Of a stretch of 64,000 bases of DNA, positions 30,112 to 38,261 are shown one piece after another (positions within the stretch are counted from its first letter, which is position 1; every line of letters starts with the position of its first letter). Source of the stretch: Leptolinea tardivitalis (lineage in GTDB: Bacteria; Chloroflexota; Anaerolineae; Anaerolineales; Anaerolineaceae); assembly GCF_001050275.1 (NCBI RefSeq), contig NZ_BBYA01000015.1:1-64000 (forward strand), given 5' to 3'. Under the pieces are notes generated by a model, which was not told the DNA's origin, did no database searches, and saw nothing but the letters and a program-made list of their open reading frames with translations. The translations under genes and the position numbers were made by a program.

Positions 30112-30780
30112 TCACTCATTCTCAATATTCCTTTGTATATATTGAGAAACCGGCTCGACATTGCTTAACAAATCTGGAAGACATATATCAGATAACGAAC
30201 ATGACTGGCATGCCTTTGTTGGTTTTACTCGGGGAGTGTACCCTCGAGCAAAATACTCATGCATTTCATTGGCTATCTTCTCCACCAGGCATCGAAGGTC
30301 ATTCTTGAATTCAACCTTTATCCGATGTCTGATTTCACCATAATAGAAAAAACCGTAATCTATCTCGATCGAAAGCATCTCTTCCAGACATATCGCCTGA
30401 GCACAAAGTTGAACTTCATCGCACGGATTAGATTTCACCGTGCCATGTTTGTATTCCACAGGAATCGGCATGAAAAACCCCTGCCGCCCAGGCAGGTTTA
30501 CCCCGTCTTGCGACGGGGTAAACTCAACAACATCGCAAACGCCGTTCAAGCCCAGACGGTATGAAGCCACCGGCACGGATCGTGTGATGATCACACCATC
30601 GCGGACTTCTGTTTCGAACGGTTGGTCTGCCCGGTGATGCATAATTCGACCTTCTGATGTCAACACATTTTCCTGCCACTGACGCTCCACATGGATGAGC
30701 GCCCATTGACGCCGGCAAAATTGGAAGTGCTGCAAACCAGAAAGCGGCAGCAAATCATCAGCAGAGTACTCTGTCTTCAT
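30112..30780 (-). CDS. cas4: CRISPR-associated exonuclease Cas4
   Basis: 222 residues. Cys in LQHFQFCRRQWALIHVE and the C-terminal cysteines (CQSCSLSDICLP) can form the 4Fe-4S cluster. Central PD-(D/E)xK nuclease elements are visible (GVCDVVEF, VEYKHGTVK). Cas4 trims prespacers and selects the PAM end in subtype I-C. It lies between cas7 and cas1, as usual for I-C. Confidence 0.93.
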   Translation of the reverse strand: MKTEYSADDLLPLSGLQHFQFCRRQWALIHVERQWQENVLTSEGRIMHHRADQPFETEVRDGVIITRSVPVASYRLGLNGVCDVVEFTPSQDGVNLPGRQGFFMPIPVEYKHGTVKSNPCDEVQLCAQAICLEEMLSIEIDYGFFYYGEIRHRIKVEFKNDLRCLVEKIANEMHEYFARGYTPRVKPTKACQSCSLSDICLPDLLSNVEPVSQYIQRNIENE

Positions 30781-30800
30781 CCTGTGATACTCAACTGCTT

Positions 30801-31685
30801 TTATTCACCTTCAAGAACTTCACATTCCAGCCCTGGCAGGTCTTTATCAATCTCCGCCTTATCTGGAATTACATAATCATGAATACTCTGCGGTTCAGAA
30901 ACACCGTCCTTCACTCTCACCCGGCTTTCTACTGTACGATGGACCTTCGCGGAAGAATACTGTCCATTATTCGAGTTATGTTTCCACCAATAGACCCGAT
31001 AAACTTCCATGCTTCCCTCTGGCCGGGCAGAAGAAGCGTCATTCCGGAACAGGGACAATATGGCTTTCTTTACCGCTTCGGAATCCTCATTTGAAAAACC
31101 GGTTTTAGATGCCAGTTGCGGATTCATGGTTCCATAAAAAACATACACGCCATGATCCACACGATGTTTCATCCCCATGGTATCTGAGGCTTTTTTGGTT
31201 CCGTCGCCTTCACCGCTGACGCTCTTGGTAATCTGAATACTTGAAATTCGATCCAGAACCGGTGCTATCGAAAATGCCGGTTGAATGGAAACCGGGCCGC
31301 GTATACCGATGGAGACTCCATCACCCTTACCTTCACCGCCATAGGCAAAGACCTGGCCAAATGCCCTCACATCAATCCACTTTTTGCAGGCTGCTTCGGC
31401 AAACTTCGATTTATCATTTCTTATTTCTTTTGATAATTCACCTTCTACTCGGCTTCTCAGGCTCGGATAATTGTCAACCCGATTATCATCTGATTGGACA
31501 AAAATTGATAATCCTGAATCCTGCAGACGGTTTCGAATCTTTCGTTTCAAGCAGACATCAGAAAGTTCACCCCGCCCGTTGTAATCCACTCTAGGGCGAT
31601 TTCCATTAAGAGGGTCACCATTCGGGTTGGCATTTTTCACAAATACGACAACGGCAAAGTCAATTTTATTCTGTAGTGTGGTCAT
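30801..31685 (-). CDS. cas7c: Cascade backbone Cas7c (Csd2)
   Basis: A 294-residue RAMP protein of the Csd2 family: NKIDFAVVVFVKNANPNGDPLNGNRPRVDYNGRGELSDVCLKRKIRNRLQD is the typical N-terminus. KSVSGEGDGTKKASDTMGMKHRVDHGVYVFYG and YRVYWWKHNSNNGQYSSAKVH are also characteristic. Several copies should line the crRNA in the type I-C surveillance complex. GGGAGAAAATAAC precedes the ATG. Confidence 0.95.
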   Translation of the reverse strand: MTTLQNKIDFAVVVFVKNANPNGDPLNGNRPRVDYNGRGELSDVCLKRKIRNRLQDSGLSIFVQSDDNRVDNYPSLRSRVEGELSKEIRNDKSKFAEAACKKWIDVRAFGQVFAYGGEGKGDGVSIGIRGPVSIQPAFSIAPVLDRISSIQITKSVSGEGDGTKKASDTMGMKHRVDHGVYVFYGTMNPQLASKTGFSNEDSEAVKKAILSLFRNDASSARPEGSMEVYRVYWWKHNSNNGQYSSAKVHRTVESRVRVKDGVSEPQSIHDYVIPDKAEIDKDLPGLECEVLEGE

Positions 31686-31702
31686 GTTATTTTCTCCCTG
31701 TT

Positions 31703-32089
31703 TTAGTTTTCGTCTACTTCAGTATCATGATTTGAATCACTGGCTTTTCGCAATTCTTCCCTCTGGCAGTGATAGCCCAGCAGAAATTCTCCTGAAAGTT
31801 TCTTGTCGCTTAGAAAATCATCGTCGTTAAACGATGCAATGACCTCATCAATCATTCTCTGGCGTTTAATGGATTGCCCTCCCAGCCGGGCTTTATATGG
31901 CACCAATGAAAGCTCGATGTTCCTCCAGGTGGAATATGGATGATCAGCAAAACGCTGCATCAATCGGGCGGCACTGGTTTCACGGTTTTCACCCGCTTTA
32001 TTCAAAGCCCATTGTTCCAGGCTCTCCGCCAGGGCTAACAATCGTCCATATAAATAATCGCGTGTTTTTCGATCTGGATCTAGACTCAT
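31703..32089 (-). CDS. cas11c: Internal small subunit Cas11c, translated from within cas8c
   Basis: In subtype I-C the small subunit is made from an internal start in cas8c. Here an in-frame ATG (32089) is preceded by AGGGAG with a 9-base spacer. It begins MSLDPDRKTRDYLYGRLLALAES, which resembles known Cas11c starts from memory. The product would be 128 residues and helical. Expression is predicted, not shown. Confidence 0.7.
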   Translation of the reverse strand: MSLDPDRKTRDYLYGRLLALAESLEQWALNKAGENRETSAARLMQRFADHPYSTWRNIELSLVPYKARLGGQSIKRQRMIDEVIASFNDDDFLSDKKLSGEFLLGYHCQREELRKASDSNHDTEVDEN

Positions 32090-33691
32090 ACTATATTTCT
32101 CCCTTTCATAGTTTTGTTTTCTGAATAATGCACATGCAATACTCAGGGTTTTGTTCCATTCCCTGGCTTCCTTCGAATTCTGGTTTTCCGCACCTAGCAA
32201 GGCCTCTTCAAATTTCGTATTGTGTGGCAAAGATTCACAGGCTTTCATCGAATTCCGGTTTACTGCACGCCGGCAAGCTGATTCAACCAGATCTCTGGGA
32301 ACAGGTTGTCCCTCGATAATGCAGGGAAGAATTCGTTTCAAAGTGGCTTTCCGCAATTTTTCATCAAGCCGGGAGCCATATGCAGCTACAGCAATATCGA
32401 TGGGTGCAGGAGCGCCGATGAATTGAACAGGCCTGCGTATTACCTTTCCATTACTTTCATCTTGTGCAGTAACAAAATGGTAGGAGTGCATCCATGCACA
32501 GGATTCCTGCCAGTCTAATAAGCGGTTCAGGAATTCGGATCCATTCAATTTTTGGTAATAAGTCACAGACATCCGACCGGGCGTAGCTGCATCCAAACCC
32601 ATCACAATGACAGATGTATTCACATCCAATTTCTGTGAATAACCGGCGATCAATTTATTCACCTGATGGGCAATTTCTTCGGCGGTTGGAACATTGGCTA
32701 CTTTTCCTTCTGGCAGGGTATCTAAACCGAGCAGATCAACCGCATCATCCATGATCTGAGGAACATCCATCCCTGATGTCGCCCAAACGACAATTGCCAG
32801 GCCATCTTTCTGGTATCCCTGCCGGCTGATCAACCATCGCAGGGCAGAATGAGCTTTATGCGTTTCTTCATATCCTACAGTTGCCGCCTGTTCGGGTGTA
32901 ATAAACCTCCCCCGGAACGTGAACCCAGAAAAATCATTCCCCGATATGAGTTTGGCTTTATCACCATCATGGCGGATTTTTGCCGGATGTTGTTCCGCCG
33001 GATAGCAGCGATTACCGGAAACATAACTCACGTCTGATTCCGTTCTTGTGCTGAGATAGAATTTAATCCACTTATCCCAGAGGTCCCGATCCGTCCAAAC
33101 GGCACTCTGTATCGAACCGGGTATTTCGACCGCCCACCGAATAAAAATATCAGTCTGAGAAGAAGCAACCTCAAATATTCTGGGAGTCGGAATATCTTTT
33201 GTTTTTTCCCACTTATCCAGAAGTTTGTTATCTTTGCCGGCGATTAGAACATTTGCTGCTACGAGATCAGCAATCAGTGTTCCACCTTTAACATACTTTA
33301 ATATTGCATGGATTTTAGGATCGGAATACGGCGAAGAACACCATTCTTCTAATAATTTTATATAAGAGTTTGTATAGGATCTCTTTGTTCCACCTACTTC
33401 AGAATAATTGTAGGCAATATATTGCAGCTTATCACATAATGGATGAGGAGCTTCACCGCTTGTACGCCCGCTTGAACTCTCTGTACATGGGATGATTGTT
33501 CGTGATGATTCTTTTGGAACTACGCTGGCCCGTCTGAACTTTCCTTCTTCATCAAGTACAACTTCCACCTGAGCTTTTTGCGTGGTATGGCAAATGGGCA
33601 GCAATGGCACGTTATTTTCATCTTCATCAATCTGTCCCACAATAGTCTGGCATTTTTCGTAGGTTTCAAATAAATCTTGCATCCAGCTCAT
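31703..33691 (-). CDS. cas8c: Cascade large subunit Cas8c (Csd1)
   Basis: 662 residues from ATG 33691, one base after the cas5c stop; an upstream in-frame start at 33736 would overlap cas5c by 44 bases and is less likely. Csd1 features include the N-terminal SWMQDLFETYEKCQTIVG and the CHTTQKAQVEVVLDEEGKFRRASVV region, with SHSALRWLISRQGYQKDGLAIVVWATSG in the middle. Cas8c recognises the PAM. The last 128 codons also appear to be translated separately as Cas11c (see that entry). Confidence 0.95.
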   Translation of the reverse strand: MSWMQDLFETYEKCQTIVGQIDEDENNVPLLPICHTTQKAQVEVVLDEEGKFRRASVVPKESSRTIIPCTESSSGRTSGEAPHPLCDKLQYIAYNYSEVGGTKRSYTNSYIKLLEEWCSSPYSDPKIHAILKYVKGGTLIADLVAANVLIAGKDNKLLDKWEKTKDIPTPRIFEVASSQTDIFIRWAVEIPGSIQSAVWTDRDLWDKWIKFYLSTRTESDVSYVSGNRCYPAEQHPAKIRHDGDKAKLISGNDFSGFTFRGRFITPEQAATVGYEETHKAHSALRWLISRQGYQKDGLAIVVWATSGMDVPQIMDDAVDLLGLDTLPEGKVANVPTAEEIAHQVNKLIAGYSQKLDVNTSVIVMGLDAATPGRMSVTYYQKLNGSEFLNRLLDWQESCAWMHSYHFVTAQDESNGKVIRRPVQFIGAPAPIDIAVAAYGSRLDEKLRKATLKRILPCIIEGQPVPRDLVESACRRAVNRNSMKACESLPHNTKFEEALLGAENQNSKEAREWNKTLSIACALFRKQNYEREKYSMSLDPDRKTRDYLYGRLLALAESLEQWALNKAGENRETSAARLMQRFADHPYSTWRNIELSLVPYKARLGGQSIKRQRMIDEVIASFNDDDFLSDKKLSGEFLLGYHCQREELRKASDSNHDTEVDEN

Positions 33692-33692
33692 C

Positions 33693-34406
33693 TTAGGCCA
33701 CCCTTTCTGAATACCCTTCAAGCAAACCGGGCTCATCCAGCCCTACAGAGGAAGGCGGTCTGGCTATCATCGGACGGATAACTCTGCGAATGGAACAATC
33801 TTCCGGTTTGATGAATTGAATTACACCATCCTGCATCGTCGGACGCCAGAATCTGGCCTGTAATTCGCCTTTCCCTGTCTCATCCGGATAATCAAATCCA
33901 TGAAACATAAGGTCAAAAGCCAGAGTTCCATAATTATCATAATATCCTTGTGCCTCACCAAACTTGACGGGTTCCACGTATGCCTGGCACTCTCGAGTAC
34001 CTAAAAAGACATCCCGCCGTCCTCCCCTCTCGATCATTCGGCGGGCAGAAAAGAAATGCTTGTTTTCATTCCGATCCTTTTCCAGATCTGGCCGATGCAT
34101 GTTCCAGATGAAATGTGCCTGAACCTGATACTCTACATCGATCAGGTAGGTATAGATTGAAAGGTCATTTCCTCCACTGTATTTAATCGGACGGATATTT
34201 CTGGCTTGCGTGCGGATCGGTCTCAATATACGCACCCTGTCTATCACCCAGATGAAAGTTGGTTTCCAATATATGGAACACATAATCCCTTTCAATGCCT
34301 CATATGTTGGAATTTGATAGGTGCATTTTTCTCCACCCACTCTGGTGATTGGATCTGTAAAAAGTGCGTATTTCCCTGTTACCTTGAATTCGACAATATT
34401 ATCCAT
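33693..34406 (-). CDS. cas5c: Cas5c, pre-crRNA endonuclease and Cascade subunit
   Basis: A 237-residue RAMP protein. The N-terminal ferredoxin-like fold reads VEFKVTGKYALFTDPITRVGGEKCTYQIPTYEALKGIM, with RMIERGGRRDVFLGTRECQAYVEP and the Cas5 C-terminal region. In I-C systems Cas5c replaces Cas6 and cuts the repeat to give the 11-nt 5' handle, consistent with no cas6 in this operon. It lies nine bases after cas3. Confidence 0.95.
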   Translation of the reverse strand: MDNIVEFKVTGKYALFTDPITRVGGEKCTYQIPTYEALKGIMCSIYWKPTFIWVIDRVRILRPIRTQARNIRPIKYSGGNDLSIYTYLIDVEYQVQAHFIWNMHRPDLEKDRNENKHFFSARRMIERGGRRDVFLGTRECQAYVEPVKFGEAQGYYDNYGTLAFDLMFHGFDYPDETGKGELQARFWRPTMQDGVIQFIKPEDCSIRRVIRPMIARPPSSVGLDEPGLLEGYSERVA

Positions 34407-34415
34407 TACACCTCC

Positions 34416-36893
34416 TTAGAAACACAACAAAGACAATTCATTACCTGGTTCTTCACATAGACCATATTTTTCGTTGTAATACTGCTCATCCAGGTAAAAT
34501 ATTCCGCTTTCTGGTTTCACCTCCCTTACTCCACCTGACCTGGCAAGTTGCATAAAAGCATTTTCAAATGTATTAATCGAATAACGTTGTGCCTGCCGCA
34601 GCCAGTAGAATTGACTGTTACCGTACCATTCGCCACACAATCCAGCAATGATCTCTTTTCCTCTTGTTTTATATGGAACAACCACTCCTTTCGATACGGT
34701 ATCGATTACACGAAATGCCCTTGAAGCCGATTGAAATGATTGCTTAAACGGTAGTATTTTCCCAACCAGTCCTTTTTTCTTCCAATTGTTAGTAGAAATT
34801 GAATTGGTAGATAACAAATTAAAAATATCGTCATGCCGGCCAATTACAGATTGTTCAGATACAGGAAATGTCATCACATCTTCCCGTTCGTAAAAGTAAT
34901 GCCGGTAGTACTCTTCCATCAATTCGGGGCTTAATCGGCTATTCGAAAATCTCTGCGGATTTGCTTTGAAATCATCCAGCATTCTGTTTGTTTTTTCAGC
35001 ACCCACTCGAATATCCACCAATCTATCCAAATTTTCATCCGCCGGATTGACAATCCATACATTCCCTGTTGTCCTGATGCCATTGCGATTACATCGACCG
35101 GCAGCCTGTGCGATCGAATCTAATCCGGCCAGATACCGAATCACCGAACCAAAATCAATATCCACTCCGGCTTCAATTAATTGTGTACTTACACAAATCA
35201 CTGGTATCTTATCCTCTAACCTTTGGCGGATTTCTGAAAGTACATCCAATCGATGAGCCGGGCACATATTTGTACTCAAGTGAAAGACCAGATCCGGTTT
35301 TTGTTCACTTAACTTCTGAAATAGTTGTAAAGCAGATCGCTTTGTGTTTACAACAATCAAAACACTTCTGGATGAATCCAATTCATCCAGGGCTAATCGG
35401 GTAACTTCATTGACATCCCAACCGCCGGGTTTTCGTTCATCTAAAATTCTTGTACGTTGTAAGGCTGAAAAGAGCTCTTTCTCGTACGAAATGATTTTAT
35501 TCTCCGGCATAATGGGTAATGACCGTTCTACAGACTTTATTTCATTTAGTAACGGCTGTGTAGCGGTAGAAAGTACTACCGAGCACCGGCAATTATTGAC
35601 AAGAAAACGAACTGCCACATTAAAAAGATGAACACAACGCAACGGAATGGTTTGAATTTCATCGAAGATGATGACTGAATTGGCCAATTGGTGCATTCGT
35701 CTGGCACTTCCAGTTGCCGATCCGAATAGGGATTCGAGAAATTGAACCTGCGTAGTAAAAACAATCGGAGCATCCCAGTTTTGAGAAAGTATTTTCTGTT
35801 TATGTGATTCCTCATCGGGTGTGAGGTTGGAATGATGTTCCAGAACAATTCTGTCTAGTGGATTTCCTTTTTCATCACAATCATTCATTGCTTTGCGTAC
35901 TTCACTGGCATTTTGATCAATGATGGATGTATAGGGAATAATATAAAAAACTCTATCCATATTGTTTGCTTTTGCATGGTTCAAAGCAAACCTTAAACTT
36001 GAAAAGGTCTTTCCACCGCCAGTAGGCACAGATAACTGGTAAATGCCGCGTGGTTTGGGCGCAAATTCGAAGCAAGTCTGAGAAACTCTATTTCGGAGTT
36101 CATCTACATAGTTCTTGTTTTCTTTATTTTCGAATTCTTTGATCTTTATATTTAATCGGTTCAACAATTCGTCCCAATGCACATAGTTGCCATATTGTCT
36201 AACCTGTTTATTTTCAGGATGCTCAAAATCCGCCGTATCAATGCGATCTGCATCTATCAGGCAGCTATACATAAACCGAATCAACAATCCAAACTTGAAC
36301 GTCAGAGTATCTTTTGTGTCTGAATTCTCTTTTAATGTACTAAGTGTTGTGATGATGGAATTCCGGATTCTTTCATCTGACAATTTTTGCATAATCAGAT
36401 TGCGCTGGGATTCCTCCAGTCTGGAAAAAGCCTCTTGTGTATGGGTAAAATCCTCCGATTTCTCCATCCGCCGGTCGAAAACATTTTCACCAGAAGGAGA
36501 GAGGCAATCAATCATTCCACTATGGTGTGACGCCACACAAAGAGCCAAGAACTGCCCTGTCAGTAATCCATCCTTCTCATTTTTCAAGTAAGAAAACATC
36601 AATTGTGCGCCTGCACTGGAATGATCAATCCTTCCTTTAAATTTTTCCGTGTCCACATAGTCATCACTATCCGGATCAATCATTCCGACTCCTGATTGGA
36701 TATACTGTTGGAAATTTTCACTGGCTTTTCCAAGATCGTGAACCAATCCCAACAATTCGCCTGCTTCCCTTAATCCAACGACATCCGCGAATCGGCCGGT
36801 GATCTCTGATACACCGCAAAGATGTTCCCAAACACTTTGCGGTTGTTTATCACTTTCCCGCATATGTGCGATCAATGTTTTATTCTTTTTCAT
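34416..36893 (-). CDS. cas3: Cas3 nuclease-helicase (type I-C)
   Basis: 825 residues. The HD nuclease domain (VWEHLCGV...LGLVHDLGKASENFQQY, with DHSSAGAQL and SHHSG) is followed by an SF2 helicase: Walker A SVPTGGGKTFSSLRF, DEIQ box IIFDEIQTIPLR, STATQPLL, and motifs V/VI QLIEAGVDIDFG and QAAGRCNRNG. Both enzymatic parts look intact. ATG 36893 is chosen, with GGGGGAG over the stop of the upstream gene, rather than 36917. Confidence 0.96.
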   Translation of the reverse strand: MKKNKTLIAHMRESDKQPQSVWEHLCGVSEITGRFADVVGLREAGELLGLVHDLGKASENFQQYIQSGVGMIDPDSDDYVDTEKFKGRIDHSSAGAQLMFSYLKNEKDGLLTGQFLALCVASHHSGMIDCLSPSGENVFDRRMEKSEDFTHTQEAFSRLEESQRNLIMQKLSDERIRNSIITTLSTLKENSDTKDTLTFKFGLLIRFMYSCLIDADRIDTADFEHPENKQVRQYGNYVHWDELLNRLNIKIKEFENKENKNYVDELRNRVSQTCFEFAPKPRGIYQLSVPTGGGKTFSSLRFALNHAKANNMDRVFYIIPYTSIIDQNASEVRKAMNDCDEKGNPLDRIVLEHHSNLTPDEESHKQKILSQNWDAPIVFTTQVQFLESLFGSATGSARRMHQLANSVIIFDEIQTIPLRCVHLFNVAVRFLVNNCRCSVVLSTATQPLLNEIKSVERSLPIMPENKIISYEKELFSALQRTRILDERKPGGWDVNEVTRLALDELDSSRSVLIVVNTKRSALQLFQKLSEQKPDLVFHLSTNMCPAHRLDVLSEIRQRLEDKIPVICVSTQLIEAGVDIDFGSVIRYLAGLDSIAQAAGRCNRNGIRTTGNVWIVNPADENLDRLVDIRVGAEKTNRMLDDFKANPQRFSNSRLSPELMEEYYRHYFYEREDVMTFPVSEQSVIGRHDDIFNLLSTNSISTNNWKKKGLVGKILPFKQSFQSASRAFRVIDTVSKGVVVPYKTRGKEIIAGLCGEWYGNSQFYWLRQAQRYSINTFENAFMQLARSGGVREVKPESGIFYLDEQYYNEKYGLCEEPGNELSLLCF

Positions 36894-36897
36894 ACAT

Positions 36898-37878
36898 TTA
36901 CTCCCCCACAATTCCATATGTTTTAGCCATTTTTAGTGTTTCGTCCCTGAGTTCTATCCTCAAGTTTTCTGGTGTTAGAACTTCAACACCCGCCCCCCAC
37001 CCCCTGATCCAGGGCAGCATTTCCCTCGGTTCGGCAATCATCCCTTTCCAGATGATGCTTCCATCATTATTTTCTATCATTGTTTGAGATGGATGCCAGC
37101 GTGTCTCTTTTACTCTTTGTGCTACATTTTGAGAAAACTTTAGGACCACTTCCACCGGTTGCGAATCTGTGAACCAGACACCCCAGGCATTATTTAGAAG
37201 AACTTCGGGATCAAAATCTTCGGGAATCTGATACGGCTCATCCAGAAGTTCAATTGAAGTCACCCGTTCAATCTTGAACGTCCTGAATTCAAGCGAAGGA
37301 TAGATCTTTCCAATGGCATAAAGTGACTGACCAAAAGCTCCAACTTCAATAAAATATGGAGCAAATATATATTCCTTAATTGGTCCATTTTCATGACTGC
37401 GATACCTGAGCAGTAATTTGCGATTTCTTGCCCAGGCTGATGTCATAATCTCCAACACATGCGTATACAATTGATCCGGCCGTTTGGACTCATTATCAAA
37501 CGTATTGGCTGACTCACGGATAAACCGGCTGATTTGCGGTGCCAGACTTTCAAGAGTGATCCCCAATTTTCGGATAGTCGATGCTGCATGGGGATTTTTT
37601 CTATCCATATGGGTAGTCATCAAACGGCCGGCCAGATGGATAAACAAAACTTCATGTAAATTTAACCGCAGATTGACAAGGTATGCTTCTTTATCAATAT
37701 AAAGTCGATTGTTTTCTTGATATATTGGAATAGGAATGTCTACGAGATTTCTATGGATGGTGGATCGATGAACACCCAGACGTCTGGCCAGTTCAGATTG
37801 AGTCAGTCCATCAGGACTGTCAAGTAGCAACGTTTCGATCTGCGAAAGTCGATGAGTTTTTTTCTCTATGTCGGTCAT
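36898..37878 (-). CDS. WYL-domain transcriptional regulator of the I-C operon
   Basis: 326 residues from ATG 37878 (AAGGATGAG upstream); the frame extends to a TTG at 37896. An N-terminal winged HTH (LIDSPDGL-like TQSELARRLGVHRSTIHRNLVDI) precedes a WYL domain (RNRKLLLRYRSHENGPIKEYIFAPYFIEVGAFGQSLYAIG), a presumed ligand or nucleic-acid sensor. A WYL C-terminal extension ends the protein. It is first in the cas operon, four bases before cas3, so it probably controls it. Two palindromes lie just upstream at 37901-37927. Confidence 0.88.
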   Translation of the reverse strand: MTDIEKKTHRLSQIETLLLDSPDGLTQSELARRLGVHRSTIHRNLVDIPIPIYQENNRLYIDKEAYLVNLRLNLHEVLFIHLAGRLMTTHMDRKNPHAASTIRKLGITLESLAPQISRFIRESANTFDNESKRPDQLYTHVLEIMTSAWARNRKLLLRYRSHENGPIKEYIFAPYFIEVGAFGQSLYAIGKIYPSLEFRTFKIERVTSIELLDEPYQIPEDFDPEVLLNNAWGVWFTDSQPVEVVLKFSQNVAQRVKETRWHPSQTMIENNDGSIIWKGMIAEPREMLPWIRGWGAGVEVLTPENLRIELRDETLKMAKTYGIVGE

Positions 37879-37900
37879 GGTCTCATCCTTATTCAATTAT

Positions 37901-37927
37901 GACAGTTGTCTGTTGCATTTTGTGCAA
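37901..37927 (-). promoter_or_regulatory. Candidate operator upstream of the WYL-cas operon
   Basis: Two short palindromes stand side by side: GACAGTTGTC (37901-37910) and TTGCA-TTTTG-TGCAA (37913-37927), 23-49 bases before the WYL start. Either could bind the WYL regulator. Confidence 0.4.
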
Positions 37928-38114
37928 CACCGAGATTTCCCCATAAGATTTTTCTAGAGAAAAGTTTACTCCAAATCAATCAATATTTCATTTTTATATT
38001 GAATAGTCAGTTCTTACCACTAATTTTTCCTGAATATCTGGGAAAATCATCTGTTGGTTCTGTTACAGTTTCAACAATTAATTATGAATTGAAAAATTCA
38101 TCACCTGAAAAATG

Positions 38115-38151
38115 AAACTCCGCCGAACAAAAGTATTGTCCGGCGGAGTTT
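38115..38151 (-). terminator. Terminator of the ABC/two-component operon
   Basis: An 11-bp perfect stem (AAACTCCGCCG, 38115-38125, with 38141-38151) and 15-nt loop, in the 383-base gap between the permease stop and the WYL start. On the minus strand a short T-rich tract follows. No gene is seen in the gap. Confidence 0.7.
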
Positions 38152-38261
38152 TAAAAATTGTTTTTTTATCAACTCAAAAAAACTTTTCGCAGAGAGAAAT
38201 TGCCTTTTAACACGATTGCCAATTATTTAGTGTTATAAGCTGCATGAATAATGGTTTTGAA

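Noticed and set aside
33692-33736. Upstream start of cas8c
   Set aside because: It would overlap cas5c by 44 bases. ATG 33691 sits directly after the cas5c stop.
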